DNA of 51,029 bases, from NCBI GenBank assembly GCA_025997955.1, contig BNVH01000013.1, forward strand, positions 1-51,029, written 5' to 3'. Position 1 is the first letter of the stretch. Every line of letters starts with the position of its first letter. Source of the stretch: Synergistales bacterium. Lineage in GTDB: Bacteria; Synergistota; Synergistia; Synergistales; Aminobacteriaceae. Below the pieces are notes generated by a model. That model was not told the DNA's origin and did not search any database. It was given only the letters and a program-made list of their open reading frames with translations. Positions 26,598 to 35,481 of this stretch are shown here, piece after piece. A program made the translations under genes and the position numbers.

Positions 26598-27283
26598 GAA
26601 AGAATCGGCTCCCTACGCTTTTTGGATTGCGAATAACGGCTTTCGAGCATGTTTACCGATATGAGGACGAGCGCTGAAATTATAAGGTTTATACCCACCC
26701 ATTTGTAGGCCAAGGCGTCGTTGCCCTCCCGCCAGAGATGGTAAACCGTGGTGGAAATCATGGCCGTTCTGCCCGGGATGTACCCCGTTACCATAGTAGT
26801 GGCGCCATATTCGCCAAGAGCCCTTGCGAACGACAGCACCGTGCCCGCGAGAATGCCCTGCTTGCAATTTGGCAGTACAACCCTCCAAAAAAGGAATGTG
26901 TCGGAGAGCCCCAAGGTCTGCCCTGAGTAGAGAAGCGTGACGTCGAACGATTCGAACGCCCCCCGCGCCGTGCGGTACATGAGCGGAAACGCTACGACGA
27001 CCGAGGCGAAAATAGCGGAGTACCAAGCCATAGTCAGTCTAAGGCCCCACATTTCTAACGCTCTTGACCCAACGGGCCCCAGCGGGCCTATGATTTTGAG
27101 CAGGAAAAACCCCACAACCGTGGGCGGCAGAACCAATGGCAGCGTCAGAACGCAGTCAATGACACCCTTTATGGCCCGGGGCGCTTTGGCTATGAAATGC
27201 GCCGCAAATATCCCGGCGAAAAAAGTGATAAAAGTCGAGATACCCGCGACGCGCAAAGAATTATAGAGCGGAAACCAGTCCAT
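26582..27283 (-). CDS. modB: ModB, molybdate ABC transporter permease
   Basis: Inner-membrane permease of 233 residues with about five hydrophobic segments. The coupling-loop motif ALGEYGATTMVTG is typical of ModB/CysT permeases. LTLPLVLPPTVVGFFLL is the conserved early region. It lies 22 bases downstream of modA and overlaps modC. Confidence 0.9.
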   Translation of the reverse strand: MDWFPLYNSLRVAGISTFITFFAGIFAAHFIAKAPRAIKGVIDCVLTLPLVLPPTVVGFFLLKIIGPLGPVGSRALEMWGLRLTMAWYSAIFASVVVAFPLMYRTARGAFESFDVTLLYSGQTLGLSDTFLFWRVVLPNCKQGILAGTVLSFARALGEYGATTMVTGYIPGRTAMISTTVYHLWREGNDALAYKWVGINLIISALVLISVNMLESRYSQSKKRREPILSCPSQ

Positions 27284-27305
27284 AAACTTGATTTGGCTTT
27301 TATTT

Positions 27306-28097
27306 CTACGGAATGGCGAAACCTATGCTTTTGAAGACGGTCTTGCTCTCGTCCCCTTTTAGGAACTCCACAAACGCTTTGGCCGCTGATTCGTTCTTGA
27401 CAGGTTTGAGGATGGCCGCCGGGTAGACGATTGGCCTGTGGCTGCCTGCGGGGGCCAAAGCCGCTACCTCGACGCCGTTTGACGTCGCGGCGTCTGTTCC
27501 GTAGACGACGCCGCAGTCTACAGCGGCCGCGGCCACCTGAACGAGCGCTTCTTTCACGTTGCTGGCGTATGTGATTTTAGACTGCTGTTTCAGCTTCTCC
27601 CAAATACCGAGATTTGCGTAAATCTCCGCCGAATACTGCCCCACCGGGACGTCGGAGTTTCCGAGGGCTACAATGGAGACCTTGTCTGTGATGACATCGG
27701 CGAAGTCGTTGATACCCTTGGGGTTCTTTCCCTTGGGGACTATGAGCACAACCTGGTTGGCTACGATGTCAAAACGCGTTCCGGGCAGTACGAAGTCTAA
27801 TTTCTCGGTGTTGACTGAGGGGTTTGCCGTGATGTCAAGTTGATCCATTTGCCTTTGCCCGGCGGATATGAAGATGTCGCACTCTGCCCCGGACTGAATT
27901 TGCGTCTTGAGTGTGCCGCTTGAGTCAAAGTTGTAGACAATCTCCACATTGGGGGCCGCTTTTTTGTACAGAGCGGCTATTTGGTTCATAGATTCGGTCA
28001 TAGACGCCGCCGCGAACACCGTCACGGTGTCATTATCGGCCCCCCAAGTCGGGACGGCCAAAAGCGCGCACAAACATAACAATAAAAACTTCTTCAT
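27306..28097 (-). CDS. modA: ModA, periplasmic molybdate-binding protein
   Basis: Substrate-binding protein of 263 residues with signal peptide (KKFLLLCLCALLAVPTWGA). The ModA ligand motif VFAAASMTESMNQIA is followed by YNFDSSGTLKTQIQSGAECD. It delivers molybdate or tungstate to ModBC. Its ATG overlaps the stop of the upstream Fur-family gene by 4 bases (ATGA), tying metal sensing to uptake. Confidence 0.9.
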   Translation of the reverse strand: MKKFLLLCLCALLAVPTWGADNDTVTVFAAASMTESMNQIAALYKKAAPNVEIVYNFDSSGTLKTQIQSGAECDIFISAGQRQMDQLDITANPSVNTEKLDFVLPGTRFDIVANQVVLIVPKGKNPKGINDFADVITDKVSIVALGNSDVPVGQYSAEIYANLGIWEKLKQQSKITYASNVKEALVQVAAAAVDCGVVYGTDAATSNGVEVAALAPAGSHRPIVYPAAILKPVKNESAAKAFVEFLKGDESKTVFKSIGFAIP

Positions 28098-28540
28098 AAT
28101 ACGGTCTCCTCCGTTTTTTTATTTGCGGCGCAGTCGCCGCATAGACCAAAAACCAACAGCTGCTTACCCTCTACGACAGACCCGGCCGGCACGTCGACAC
28201 GGGGCAGAGGCTGCTCCAAAAGACAGCTCATACGCCCGCACTTGCGGCACAAAAAATGAGGATGATTACCCAGACACCCATCGCCCGAGGACGCGCGCAA
28301 AAGGCGAAACCGAACTGTTCCGTCGGTCCCCTGAACTTTGTGCACTATCCGAGCCTCTGAAAAAGCCGAAAGCGTTCGGTAAAGCGTCACCCGATCCAAG
28401 GCTTGCCCGGCTGAGGCAAGCTCTTCAAAAATCTCCACGTGAGACAGGGGGTCCTGCTTTTCAAGAAGCAAGCTCAGCACCCGCCGACGCAATTCGGTGT
28501 TCTTCAGCCCTTTTTCACGGAGTATCTCCTGCGGCGTCAA
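28094..28540 (-). CDS. Fur-family metalloregulator of the molybdenum cluster
   Basis: Protein of 148 residues with the Fur winged helix (LKNTELRRRVLSLLLEK, then RVTLYRTLSAFSEARIVHKV) and the dimer domain metal region (GNHPHFLCRKCGRMSCL). CxxC pairs at CRKC and CGDC give a structural zinc site. Fur relatives sense Fe, Zn, Mn, Ni or peroxide; which metal applies is not visible. It starts the modABC operon, and a duplicated dyad lies in its promoter, so it probably controls itself and the divergent genes. Such linkage to molybdate uptake is unusual. Confidence 0.85.
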   Translation of the reverse strand: MTPQEILREKGLKNTELRRRVLSLLLEKQDPLSHVEIFEELASAGQALDRVTLYRTLSAFSEARIVHKVQGTDGTVRFRLLRASSGDGCLGNHPHFLCRKCGRMSCLLEQPLPRVDVPAGSVVEGKQLLVFGLCGDCAANKKTEETVL

Positions 28541-28560
28541 TAATATCCCCTCACGTACTC

Positions 28561-28635
28561 AATGCAATTTAGTTGCATTATAGCATAAAACGTTTTTTTA
28601 ATGCAATTTAGTTGCGTTATAGCATAAAATATAAT
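28561..28635. promoter_or_regulatory. Divergent promoters with duplicated Fur-family operator
   Basis: A 30-base element (28561-28590) is repeated at 28600-28629 with one mismatch. Each copy holds a dyad of TGCAA / TTGCA type (aatgcaatttagttgcatt, 28561-28579). Minus strand: TTGCAT (28601-28606), 18 bases, TATAAT (28577-28582), with an extended TG, for the fur-mod operon. Plus strand: TTTAGT (28607-28612), 17 bases, TATAAT (28630-28635) for the MoeA-like gene. The dyads overlap both promoters, as expected of repressor sites. Confidence 0.75.
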
Positions 28636-28702
28636 TAAAGTTAAAAAGATTGTTCTCGTCATTATTTTCCGAGGGGGAATTTTAAGGAGGGGGAGTTTTA
28701 AG

Positions 28703-29740
28703 ATGGAGGTCAAAGTTATAAATGTCGAAGACAGCGTAGGAACGGTTCTTTCTCACGACTTGACGCTTATCGACGTAGAAAAAGGCTACAAGGGGGCGCG
28801 ATTCAAAAAAGGGCATGTCGTGGCGCAAGACGATGTGACGCTGCTAAAGCGGATGGGCCGGGAGCGTCTTTCGATCTTGGCTTTGGACGAAGACGAGGTA
28901 CACGAGGACGACGCGGCTCTCCGCGTAGCCACTGCAATGAAGGGAACGTCCCCCTATTCGCCGTTTTTTTCAATCACCGGCCCCTCGGAAGGTAAATGCG
29001 CCCTTGTCGCCGAGGCGAGCGGTTTTTTGTCTTTCGATGAAGAGGCGGTGCACAAAATTAACGAGGAGGAGGAATGGGTCTTCGCTACGCTTCCCAATAA
29101 AATCCCTGTAACGAAGGGAGAAACTGTGGCCGCCTGGCGCGTGGCGCCTTTGGTTGTGAACGAGGACATCGTTCGTCGCGCCGAGGCTTTGGCCCGTCCT
29201 TTCGAGCTGCGGCCATTTAGCCCTCTCAAAACATCTTTGGTGACGACGGGACGTGAAATTTGGGAGGGAAGGGTTAAGGACGCTTTTCTGGGAAAATTAG
29301 AAAAAAAACTGCTTCTCTACGGAGCTCCCTTGATTGGACATGAAACGGCTCCCGACGATAAGGAAACAATCCGGCAATGTATCGAAAACCAAATAGCGAA
29401 AGGCGCGGAGGTGGTCTTCTGCACTGGGGGTATGAGCGTTGACGCCGACGATATGACACCAGCCGCCATTCGGGACGTCGCCGTGGACGTTATCTTCCGT
29501 TGGACGCCGGTGCTTCCGGGCTCTAATTTTATGCTCGCCAAAAAAGGCTCCGTATTCTTGTTGGGCGTCCCGGCCTGCGCCGTACACTCGGACATCACCG
29601 TGCTTGATACCGTTATGCACAGGATTTACGCCGGTCTTCCGGTGAATGGCAAAGAGGTTAGGCGCTGGGGCGTCGGAGGGCTTTGCAGGGGCTGCGAGGC
29701 TTGCAACTACCCGACGTGCTCATTCGGCAGCCGCCCGTAA
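28703..29740 (+). CDS. MoeA-like molybdopterin-binding protein
   Basis: Protein of 345 residues. The second half is a MoaB/MoeA-type molybdopterin-binding domain (SLVTTGREIWEG, then VVFCTGGMSVDADDMTPAAI and VLPGSNFMLAKKG). The C-terminus is cysteine-rich (GGLCRGCEACNYPTCSFG), as in clostridial molybdopterin-binding proteins encoded beside XdhC. It probably takes part in cofactor insertion or maturation for molybdenum hydroxylases; it is shorter than canonical MoeA. The ribosome site aaggaggggg precedes the ATG. Confidence 0.8.
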   Translation: MEVKVINVEDSVGTVLSHDLTLIDVEKGYKGARFKKGHVVAQDDVTLLKRMGRERLSILALDEDEVHEDDAALRVATAMKGTSPYSPFFSITGPSEGKCALVAEASGFLSFDEEAVHKINEEEEWVFATLPNKIPVTKGETVAAWRVAPLVVNEDIVRRAEALARPFELRPFSPLKTSLVTTGREIWEGRVKDAFLGKLEKKLLLYGAPLIGHETAPDDKETIRQCIENQIAKGAEVVFCTGGMSVDADDMTPAAIRDVAVDVIFRWTPVLPGSNFMLAKKGSVFLLGVPACAVHSDITVLDTVMHRIYAGLPVNGKEVRRWGVGGLCRGCEACNYPTCSFGSRP

Positions 29741-29755
29741 TAGAGAGGCCCACAC

Positions 29756-30715
29756 ATGGAAATATACGCTCAAGCGTTAAGGCGTTTGCAAAGAGGCGAA
29801 AAAGTGACTTTGGTCACGGCTTTAAGAGCGTCAGGCGTCAGCAAAATGTTGCGTGAGGGCGACATAGAAAGCCCGTTTCTCACTCGAAGTGGCGAAGAGA
29901 CCATTATGACGGAATGCTTTTTGCCCTCCTCCCGCGTTATAATTTTTGGCGGAGGGCACATCGCGGCGCCGCTATCTCATATGGCGGGTTTATTAAAATT
30001 CAACGTGACTGTTTTTGATGACAGGCCGTTTTTTGCCGATAGACGGCGTTTTCCGAGCGCTTCCGAGGTTATTTGCGAGAGCTTTGAGAAAATCGCTGAG
30101 CGGGTGACGTTTCAAAGCGGCGACTATGTTGTTATCGTGACGAGAGGGCACAGGCATGATATAGATTGCCTGCGCTCGGCGCTGTCAGGCGAGGCGCCGT
30201 TTTATATGGGCATGATAGGCTCGCGCCGCAGGGTGGCTATCGTGCGTCAGCAGATGATTGACGAGGGCTTTTCGCAAGACAGAGTGCGGAGTCTGCACTC
30301 ACCCATAGGGCTCAACATCGGCGCTGTGACGCCCGAGGAGATTGCCGTATCTATTTTTGCCGAAATTATACAGGAAAAACACAAGAGTTCTCCTCAAAAA
30401 CAGGAATATTACGTCGATATGGAGTTGATGGAAGCGCTTGCGCAAGCACAGGAAAAAATGGCGCTTGTGACGGTTTTGTCCACCAAAGGCTCGACTCCGC
30501 GCGAAGCGGGCGCTAAAATGGCCGTTCTTTACGACGGAACTTGCGTCGGCAGTATCGGGGGCGGCTGCGCCGAGGCGGACGTCATAAGAGACGCGCGAGA
30601 AATTATCCTGTCCGGGGGATACCGCTTCAAAATCGTCGATATGACGGACTCGGCGGAGGACGACGGGATGGTATGCGGCGGCGAAATGGAAGTTTTAATA
30701 GAAGCCCTTGGATAG
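29756..30715 (+). CDS. XdhC/CoxI-family molybdoenzyme maturation protein
   Basis: Protein of 319 residues. A short, degenerate XdhC-like N-terminus (~1-55) is followed by the Rossmann domain (RVIIFGGGHIAAPLSHMAG ~60, then VTVFDDRPFFADRRRFP and GMIGSRRR). A full XdhC_CoxI domain ends the protein (VTVLSTKGSTPREAGAKM, then GSIGGGCAEADV and GMVCGGEMEVLIE). XdhC proteins bind and sulfurate the molybdenum cofactor of xanthine-dehydrogenase-like enzymes. Most have the GSTPRE domain first; here it is last. It sits 15 bases after the MoeA-like gene. No hydroxylase subunit lies in the window. Confidence 0.85.
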   Translation: MEIYAQALRRLQRGEKVTLVTALRASGVSKMLREGDIESPFLTRSGEETIMTECFLPSSRVIIFGGGHIAAPLSHMAGLLKFNVTVFDDRPFFADRRRFPSASEVICESFEKIAERVTFQSGDYVVIVTRGHRHDIDCLRSALSGEAPFYMGMIGSRRRVAIVRQQMIDEGFSQDRVRSLHSPIGLNIGAVTPEEIAVSIFAEIIQEKHKSSPQKQEYYVDMELMEALAQAQEKMALVTVLSTKGSTPREAGAKMAVLYDGTCVGSIGGGCAEADVIRDAREIILSGGYRFKIVDMTDSAEDDGMVCGGEMEVLIEALG

Positions 30716-30744
30716 AGAATACGAGAGAAGACGAATCTTGGGGT

Positions 30745-30788
30745 TATAATGTGGTAAGCGCGGTAAAATTTAGAAAGGGGAAATAATT
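30745..30788 (+). promoter_or_regulatory. Possible promoter and ribosome site of the PspA cassette
   Basis: A perfect TATAAT (30745-30750) lacks a good -35. A strong ribosome site aaagggg (30774-30780) follows, eight bases before the pspA ATG. Confidence 0.4.
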
Positions 30789-31490
30789 ATGGGTATATTG
30801 AGCAGATTTTCGGATATTATGAGCGCGAACATCAACTCCCTTCTCTCTAAGGCGGAGGCGGGTAACGCGGATAAGCTTCTGGAAAAGTATCTGAGAGACG
30901 CGAAGGAGAACATGGCTCAGGTAAAGGCGGAGACGGCCGCTGTTATAGCCGAGGAGACAGGGCTCGCCCGCAAGCTCTCCGAGAACGAGGCGGAATGCAA
31001 GAAGTACGAAAGCTATGCCGTGGCTGCCGTCAAAAAGGGCAACGACGACGACGCACGCAAGTTTTTGACTTACAAGAACCGCTTGGAAACCGAAAGGACG
31101 GACTTGTCCTCTCAGTACGAGCGCGCGAAGGATAATAGCGAGAAAATGAAGCAGTTGCTGAAAAAACTGACTAACGACATCAGCGCTTCGGAGGACAAGC
31201 TCAGGGAACTCAAGCAGAAGCTGACCGTGGCAAAGCAGCAGGAGAAGCTGAACAAGCTCGACGAGAAGTTCAGCCAAAACCCCTTGAGCAACGCGGACAG
31301 CTTATTTGACGCGGTGCAAAAGCGCGTGGACGCCGCTGACGCCGCCGCGTCCCTCAACAAGGAGTTTTCCAAGGAGGCGGACGACATCGAAGATTTGGCT
31401 AAAAAATACGACGTGACCACTCAGGAGGTCAAGGCCGATCAGGTGGAAGATCAACTTGCCTCGCTGAAAGCAAGCCTCGGCAAGCAGTAA
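30789..31490 (+). CDS. pspA: PspA/IM30-family membrane stress protein
   Basis: Protein of 233 residues, almost entirely charged coiled coil after the typical N-terminus MGILSRFSDIMSANINSLL. The AEAGNADKLLEKYLRDAKEN region is the conserved PspA/Vipp1 helix. PspA proteins bind stressed inner membranes and polymerise into ESCRT-III-like coats. The gene leads a cassette with a zinc-ribbon membrane protein and an SPFH protein, the arrangement of Bacillus ydjF-ydjG-ydjI. Confidence 0.92.
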   Translation: MGILSRFSDIMSANINSLLSKAEAGNADKLLEKYLRDAKENMAQVKAETAAVIAEETGLARKLSENEAECKKYESYAVAAVKKGNDDDARKFLTYKNRLETERTDLSSQYERAKDNSEKMKQLLKKLTNDISASEDKLRELKQKLTVAKQQEKLNKLDEKFSQNPLSNADSLFDAVQKRVDAADAAASLNKEFSKEADDIEDLAKKYDVTTQEVKADQVEDQLASLKASLGKQ

Positions 31491-31514
31491 GTAAGAACGC
31501 GAGAGAGGATTAAG

Positions 31515-32609
31515 ATGACTACCACCACCGCGCAATCGGGACAGGAGCGGGCGAAAGAGGTTCATGTAAATACAGAGACATTCGTATGCCAAAATTGCGG
31601 CGGCATTATGAAATTCGACATCAAAAAACAAGCGTTCGCGTGTTCGGCGTGCAGAACCGAATACGACTTAGAGACGCTTTCGGACACCGTCAGGGAGAAC
31701 GACTTCAGCCTGTACTTGGAGCGTGAAAAGGCCACGGTGCCTTTTGAGGGCATGGCGGTTGTCGCCTGCCAGCAGTGCGGCATGGAAATATCTTTCCCCG
31801 AAACGCAGTTTTCGGCCGTCTGCCCCATGTGCGGCTCAACGCAGGTGGCCACAGCGAAGCAAAGCGCGGGGATTCCGCCGGACGGCGTCATTCCGTTTAA
31901 GATAGACAAAAAAGACGCGCAGGAAAGGTTCAAGGCGTGGGTGAAAAGCCGCTGGTTCGCGCCCAATGATTTCAAAAAGAGATATGCCGAGGGCGGGCTC
32001 GCCGGCATGTTCCTTCCGTTTTGGACGTACGACGCTTACGCTATCTCTTCCTATCGGGGAAGGGGCGGAAATGACAGAACGGTGAAGGACAAAGACGGCA
32101 AGACAAAAACAGTGACGGATTGGTATCCGACGCATGGTGTCGTCAACGCGTCATTTGACGACATACAGATATGCGCCTCCCAAAAGGAGAAGAACATCGA
32201 GGGCATATTGCCTTACGGCACTACCACCAATACGAAACCCTTTTCGGCCGGCTACCTATCGGGTTATTATGCGGAAGTTTACAAGATAAAGGCGGACGCG
32301 GGCTTTGAGAGCGCTAAGAGGATAATGGAGTCTACGCTAAGGCGTTTGGCGGAGAACGACATCATGAGGAAATACGACCGCGCCGACGTGCAATCGCTTT
32401 CCACGAAATATTCAAACGTGACGTACAAACACGTGCTTCTCCCTCTCTGGAGTTCCGCTTTCGGCTACAGCGGAAAGACCTATAACTACGCGATAAACGG
32501 CGAGACCGGCAAAGTCAGCGGCAGCAGACCCTACTCCGTGGTGAAGATAGCGCTGGCCGTACTCGCGCTTGCCGCGGCTGTAGCCGCGTTTTACGTGATG
32601 TCGCAATAA
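31515..32609 (+). CDS. Zinc-ribbon membrane protein, YdjG-like
   Basis: Protein of 364 residues with two zinc ribbons (FVCQNCGGIMKF, then FACSACRTEY; VACQQCGMEISF, then SAVCPMCGSTQV). A large soluble domain (~130-335) and one C-terminal transmembrane helix (VVKIALAVLALAAAVAAFYV) follow. In Bacillus, YdjG with YdjH anchors the SPFH protein YdjI and recruits PspA. A separate ydjH is not seen here. It lies 24 bases after pspA. Confidence 0.8.
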   Translation: MTTTTAQSGQERAKEVHVNTETFVCQNCGGIMKFDIKKQAFACSACRTEYDLETLSDTVRENDFSLYLEREKATVPFEGMAVVACQQCGMEISFPETQFSAVCPMCGSTQVATAKQSAGIPPDGVIPFKIDKKDAQERFKAWVKSRWFAPNDFKKRYAEGGLAGMFLPFWTYDAYAISSYRGRGGNDRTVKDKDGKTKTVTDWYPTHGVVNASFDDIQICASQKEKNIEGILPYGTTTNTKPFSAGYLSGYYAEVYKIKADAGFESAKRIMESTLRRLAENDIMRKYDRADVQSLSTKYSNVTYKHVLLPLWSSAFGYSGKTYNYAINGETGKVSGSRPYSVVKIALAVLALAAAVAAFYVMSQ

Positions 32610-32649
32610 CAGAAAACGCGCGATCTTTTTATATAAGGAGTGAACTGCA

Positions 32650-33594
32650 ATGGCTTGGTTTGGACAAGGGAAAGACACCATAGAGTGGGAGGAGTTTCGA
32701 GACGACGTTTTGTTCTACAAATGGCCCGCCAATGAAATAAAGAGGGGCTCGAAGCTCATTATACGCGCGGGGCAGAACGCGATATTTTACGCCGACGGAC
32801 ACATTGAGGGCATATTTAAAGATGAGGGCAACTTTGACATCGAGACGCAAATAACGCCGTTCCTCTCCACGCTGAAAGGTGTTTTCTCATTGCGGTCGGA
32901 CACCGGCATGAGAGCGGAGATATATTTCGTCAACGCGAAGCAGCTTTTGCTTCCCTGGGGGACGCGGCAGCGCGTAATGATGCCGTCGCCTGAAGTGCCG
33001 TCGGGGATTCCCGTGGGCTGTAACGGAAATTTGATAGTGGAGTTCCGCGACTACCTGACCTTCATCAAAAAGGTGGCGGGCGTTAAATCTACCTATTCGC
33101 TTGACGATATCTCCGAGCGCTTGATGGGCGTACTGAACCCCATCGTCGCCGAGTGTATGCTATGCGGAGAACAACAGATAGGTTTGAACGCGCTGATAGG
33201 ACTACAGGCAAATAGCCGCTCCCTTGGCAAAAAAATGACGGCGGAGCTCGATCAGGAACTTTTGGACATAGGTCTCGGAGTGACGAATCTGAATATAATA
33301 TCCATCAACTACCCCAAAGAAGTTCAGGAAATGGCGGAAAAAGTGGCGGCGCAATCTTTCGTCGGCAACGTAGGCAAGTACGCGGCCATCTCCATGGCGG
33401 ACAGCTTGGGGACAGCGGGCGGCGGGGGCGCCGCCGGGGCTGCCGCCCAAATGGGCATGGGGTTGCAGATGGGGCAGCAGATGATGTCCGCTATGCAGCA
33501 ACCCGCGGCGTCTTCGGGAGACAGGTTCTGCCCGACTTGCAGAAAAATGGTCTCCACCAAGTTTTGTCCGGACTGCGGCGCGCAAACCGTATGA
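32650..33594 (+). CDS. SPFH-domain protein, YdjI-like
   Basis: Protein of 314 residues. The SPFH/virion-core-like domain spans ~15-240 (DVLFYKWPANEIKRGSKLII, then FRDYLTFIKKVAGV). A Gly/Ala/Met-rich linker and a C-terminal zinc ribbon (FCPTCRKM, FCPDCGAQ) follow. SPFH proteins scaffold membrane microdomains; the family partner recruits PspA. A paralogue lies in the mobile region at 38377. Confidence 0.88.
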   Translation: MAWFGQGKDTIEWEEFRDDVLFYKWPANEIKRGSKLIIRAGQNAIFYADGHIEGIFKDEGNFDIETQITPFLSTLKGVFSLRSDTGMRAEIYFVNAKQLLLPWGTRQRVMMPSPEVPSGIPVGCNGNLIVEFRDYLTFIKKVAGVKSTYSLDDISERLMGVLNPIVAECMLCGEQQIGLNALIGLQANSRSLGKKMTAELDQELLDIGLGVTNLNIISINYPKEVQEMAEKVAAQSFVGNVGKYAAISMADSLGTAGGGGAAGAAAQMGMGLQMGQQMMSAMQQPAASSGDRFCPTCRKMVSTKFCPDCGAQTV

Positions 33595-33685
33595 CCGTCA
33601 CGCGTGAAAATGGCGAATCAATTGAATAGAACATTGCTTTCGAGTCTTTTTATTTTGAGGCAATACGGTAGTTCGCGCAAGCGGT

Positions 33686-34336
33686 CTACGACGCGAAAGC
33701 CACAGCAAAAGCGCGGGTGACGGTTATCCCGTGAGCGAGCGCCGCTTTGGAGAGACTTAGGAGTGTGGAACCGGTGGTCACTACGTCATCGACGAGCGCT
33801 ATATGGATGTTTGGGTCATGAGGCGCGAATATAAAGGCGTCATTCGGCAAAGACATGCGCTCGTCTCTCGACATACCCCTACGAGTGGGAAAGTCGTCGG
33901 CCCACCGCGCTATATCAAGCACCTCCAACCCCCAAGCCTCCCCAAGTCCTTTTGCTATGCACAAGGACTGATTATATCCCCGGCGGCTTTTCAGATGCAA
34001 TGGCGCCGGGACGAGCGCGCCAACGTCCGGCTTTGCGAAAACAGCCGCGCAGGCCAATCCAAGGCGGCGCCCCAAAGATTCCTCCCCGCTTTTGAGCCGC
34101 AGGATAACGTCTCGCATCTCGGATTCATAGATGGAGGCGGCTTGTACGCGCAAGTCTCTCGGGTGAGCTCCGCAGGGCGCGTCGCGTCCGCAGACGACGC
34201 AGCGCGCCCTTATTGGTTTTAGGAGACTTTTCAAGCAGCTCTCGCAAAGAGAACTCCCAAGAGAGCCGCACACTGGACAAAAGGTGGGCCAAAACGCGTG
34301 AAGCAAAATCTCAACAAGCGGGAGGAAACGGGGCAT
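33686..34336 (-). CDS. comFC: ComFC-like phosphoribosyltransferase
   Basis: Protein of 216 residues with N-terminal zinc-type cysteines (FCPVCGSLGSSLCESC, then CVVCGRDAPCG), LKSRRGYNQSL and the PRPP-binding loop IALVDDVVTTGSTL. ComFC/GntX proteins are linked to DNA uptake and transformation; the substrate is unknown. It lies 6 bases downstream of the YitT-family gene. Confidence 0.9.
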   Translation of the reverse strand: MPRFLPLVEILLHAFWPTFCPVCGSLGSSLCESCLKSLLKPIRARCVVCGRDAPCGAHPRDLRVQAASIYESEMRDVILRLKSGEESLGRRLGLACAAVFAKPDVGALVPAPLHLKSRRGYNQSLCIAKGLGEAWGLEVLDIARWADDFPTRRGMSRDERMSLPNDAFIFAPHDPNIHIALVDDVVTTGSTLLSLSKAALAHGITVTRAFAVAFAS

Positions 34337-34342
34337 AAAATC

Positions 34343-35233
34343 TTAATTCAGGGCGTTTGTCCAGCTCTTGAAGCCCTGCCCCACAACTTCAGAAGCGTCG
34401 CATATAGACACAAATGATTTCGGGTCTTTTTCTCTCAAAAAAGTCTTTAGCTCTAAGACGTGTCTTGGCTCTAAAAGCGAGATGAGCATCTGGCGGCTTT
34501 CGCCAGTGAAACCTCCCCTACCGTCTATGATAGTAACGCCCTTGCCCTTGGACGTTATGAAGTGAGAGACTTCGTCCGGGATATTTGTTATGATAAAGGC
34601 TTGCTTGCGTCTGTCGAAGCTGTGCATGGCGTTGTCTAGCGTAACTCCGAACACATAAAGACATACCACGCCGTAGACCACTGATTCCAAGCCCACTACA
34701 CTCAGGGACATGGCCAAGATGACGAGGTTTATGTATATCGAAAACCGTCCTACCTCCCAACCGCGCCTCCTGCGCAAAACCATGGCTATTATATCCGTAC
34801 CGCCGCCTGAGCCTCCGACTCTGAAGATCATGGCGCTCGCCATGCCCCTGAGAATGCCGGACAGAATAGCCGCCATGAACCTGTCGTTTGGCAGAGGCAA
34901 GGAAGGAAATATGCGAAAAATCGGCATAGCCACTGAGAACACGATTATAGAGCATACGGTCAGCCCCAGAAAACGCAAATTCAAATTGCTGTAGCCCCAC
35001 CAGAGCAAGAGCATGTTGCCGAAGAATATCCCCCAGCTTGGGGATATTCCGAACACGTAGTTGGACAATACCGCCAACCCAGTCACTCCCGTATCAGGAA
35101 AGCGATACGGCAAAGTGAAGTACATAACCGCGAACGCCGAGACGATGTTGCAGAAGACAACGACGAGCAAAGCCTTCCACTCGTCCTTGACGCCCTTGAG
35201 CAGGACGCCGATTTTACTTTTCATATTTTCCAT
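34343..35233 (-). CDS. YitT-family membrane protein (DUF161 + DUF2179)
   Basis: Protein of 296 residues with five to six hydrophobic segments (~20-200), including FRVGGSGGGTDIIAMVLRRR, the family's conserved loop. A C-terminal DUF2179 domain (GKGVTIIDGRGGFTGESRQM) follows. The function is unknown; a role in small-molecule or ion transport is suspected for relatives. MKSK four codons in is an alternative start. Confidence 0.88.
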   Translation of the reverse strand: MENMKSKIGVLLKGVKDEWKALLVVVFCNIVSAFAVMYFTLPYRFPDTGVTGLAVLSNYVFGISPSWGIFFGNMLLLWWGYSNLNLRFLGLTVCSIIVFSVAMPIFRIFPSLPLPNDRFMAAILSGILRGMASAMIFRVGGSGGGTDIIAMVLRRRRGWEVGRFSIYINLVILAMSLSVVGLESVVYGVVCLYVFGVTLDNAMHSFDRRKQAFIITNIPDEVSHFITSKGKGVTIIDGRGGFTGESRQMLISLLEPRHVLELKTFLREKDPKSFVSICDASEVVGQGFKSWTNALN

Positions 35234-35304
35234 AATTTGTCGTCAACGTAGACCCCTCTCGAAAAAAAATCTTATATTAAATTTAAATTAAATTTACTTA
35301 GGCT

Positions 35305-35334
35305 ATTTTACAACAATTTTCCCCGAAAACTCAA
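35305..35334 (-). promoter_or_regulatory. Candidate promoter of the YitT-comFC pair
   Basis: Minus strand TTGAGT (35329-35334), 18 bases, TAAAAT (35305-35310). It overlaps a 7-bp hairpin ccgaaaa/ttttcgg (35323-35341), whose T-rich flank would favour plus-strand termination. Confidence 0.4.
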
Positions 35335-35416
35335 TTTTCGGTTTATTCAATACTATATTTGACCGTAGCACGGCCGTTTCATACTACTGTTGTTTAAAAT
35401 GATATAATGTGGAAAA

Positions 35417-35481
35417 GCAATTAGCTGTATGATATAGTACATTATATCGAAATAGCTATATTACCTCAGCTATCAGTATAT
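35417..35481 (+). repeat. Left copy of the recombinase-end repeat
   Basis: The 65-base stretch starting gcaattagctgtatgatata matches 40670-40734 at about 56 of 65 positions, in direct orientation. It covers the last codons of the recombinase gene and about 40 bases downstream of its stop. Confidence 0.85.
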
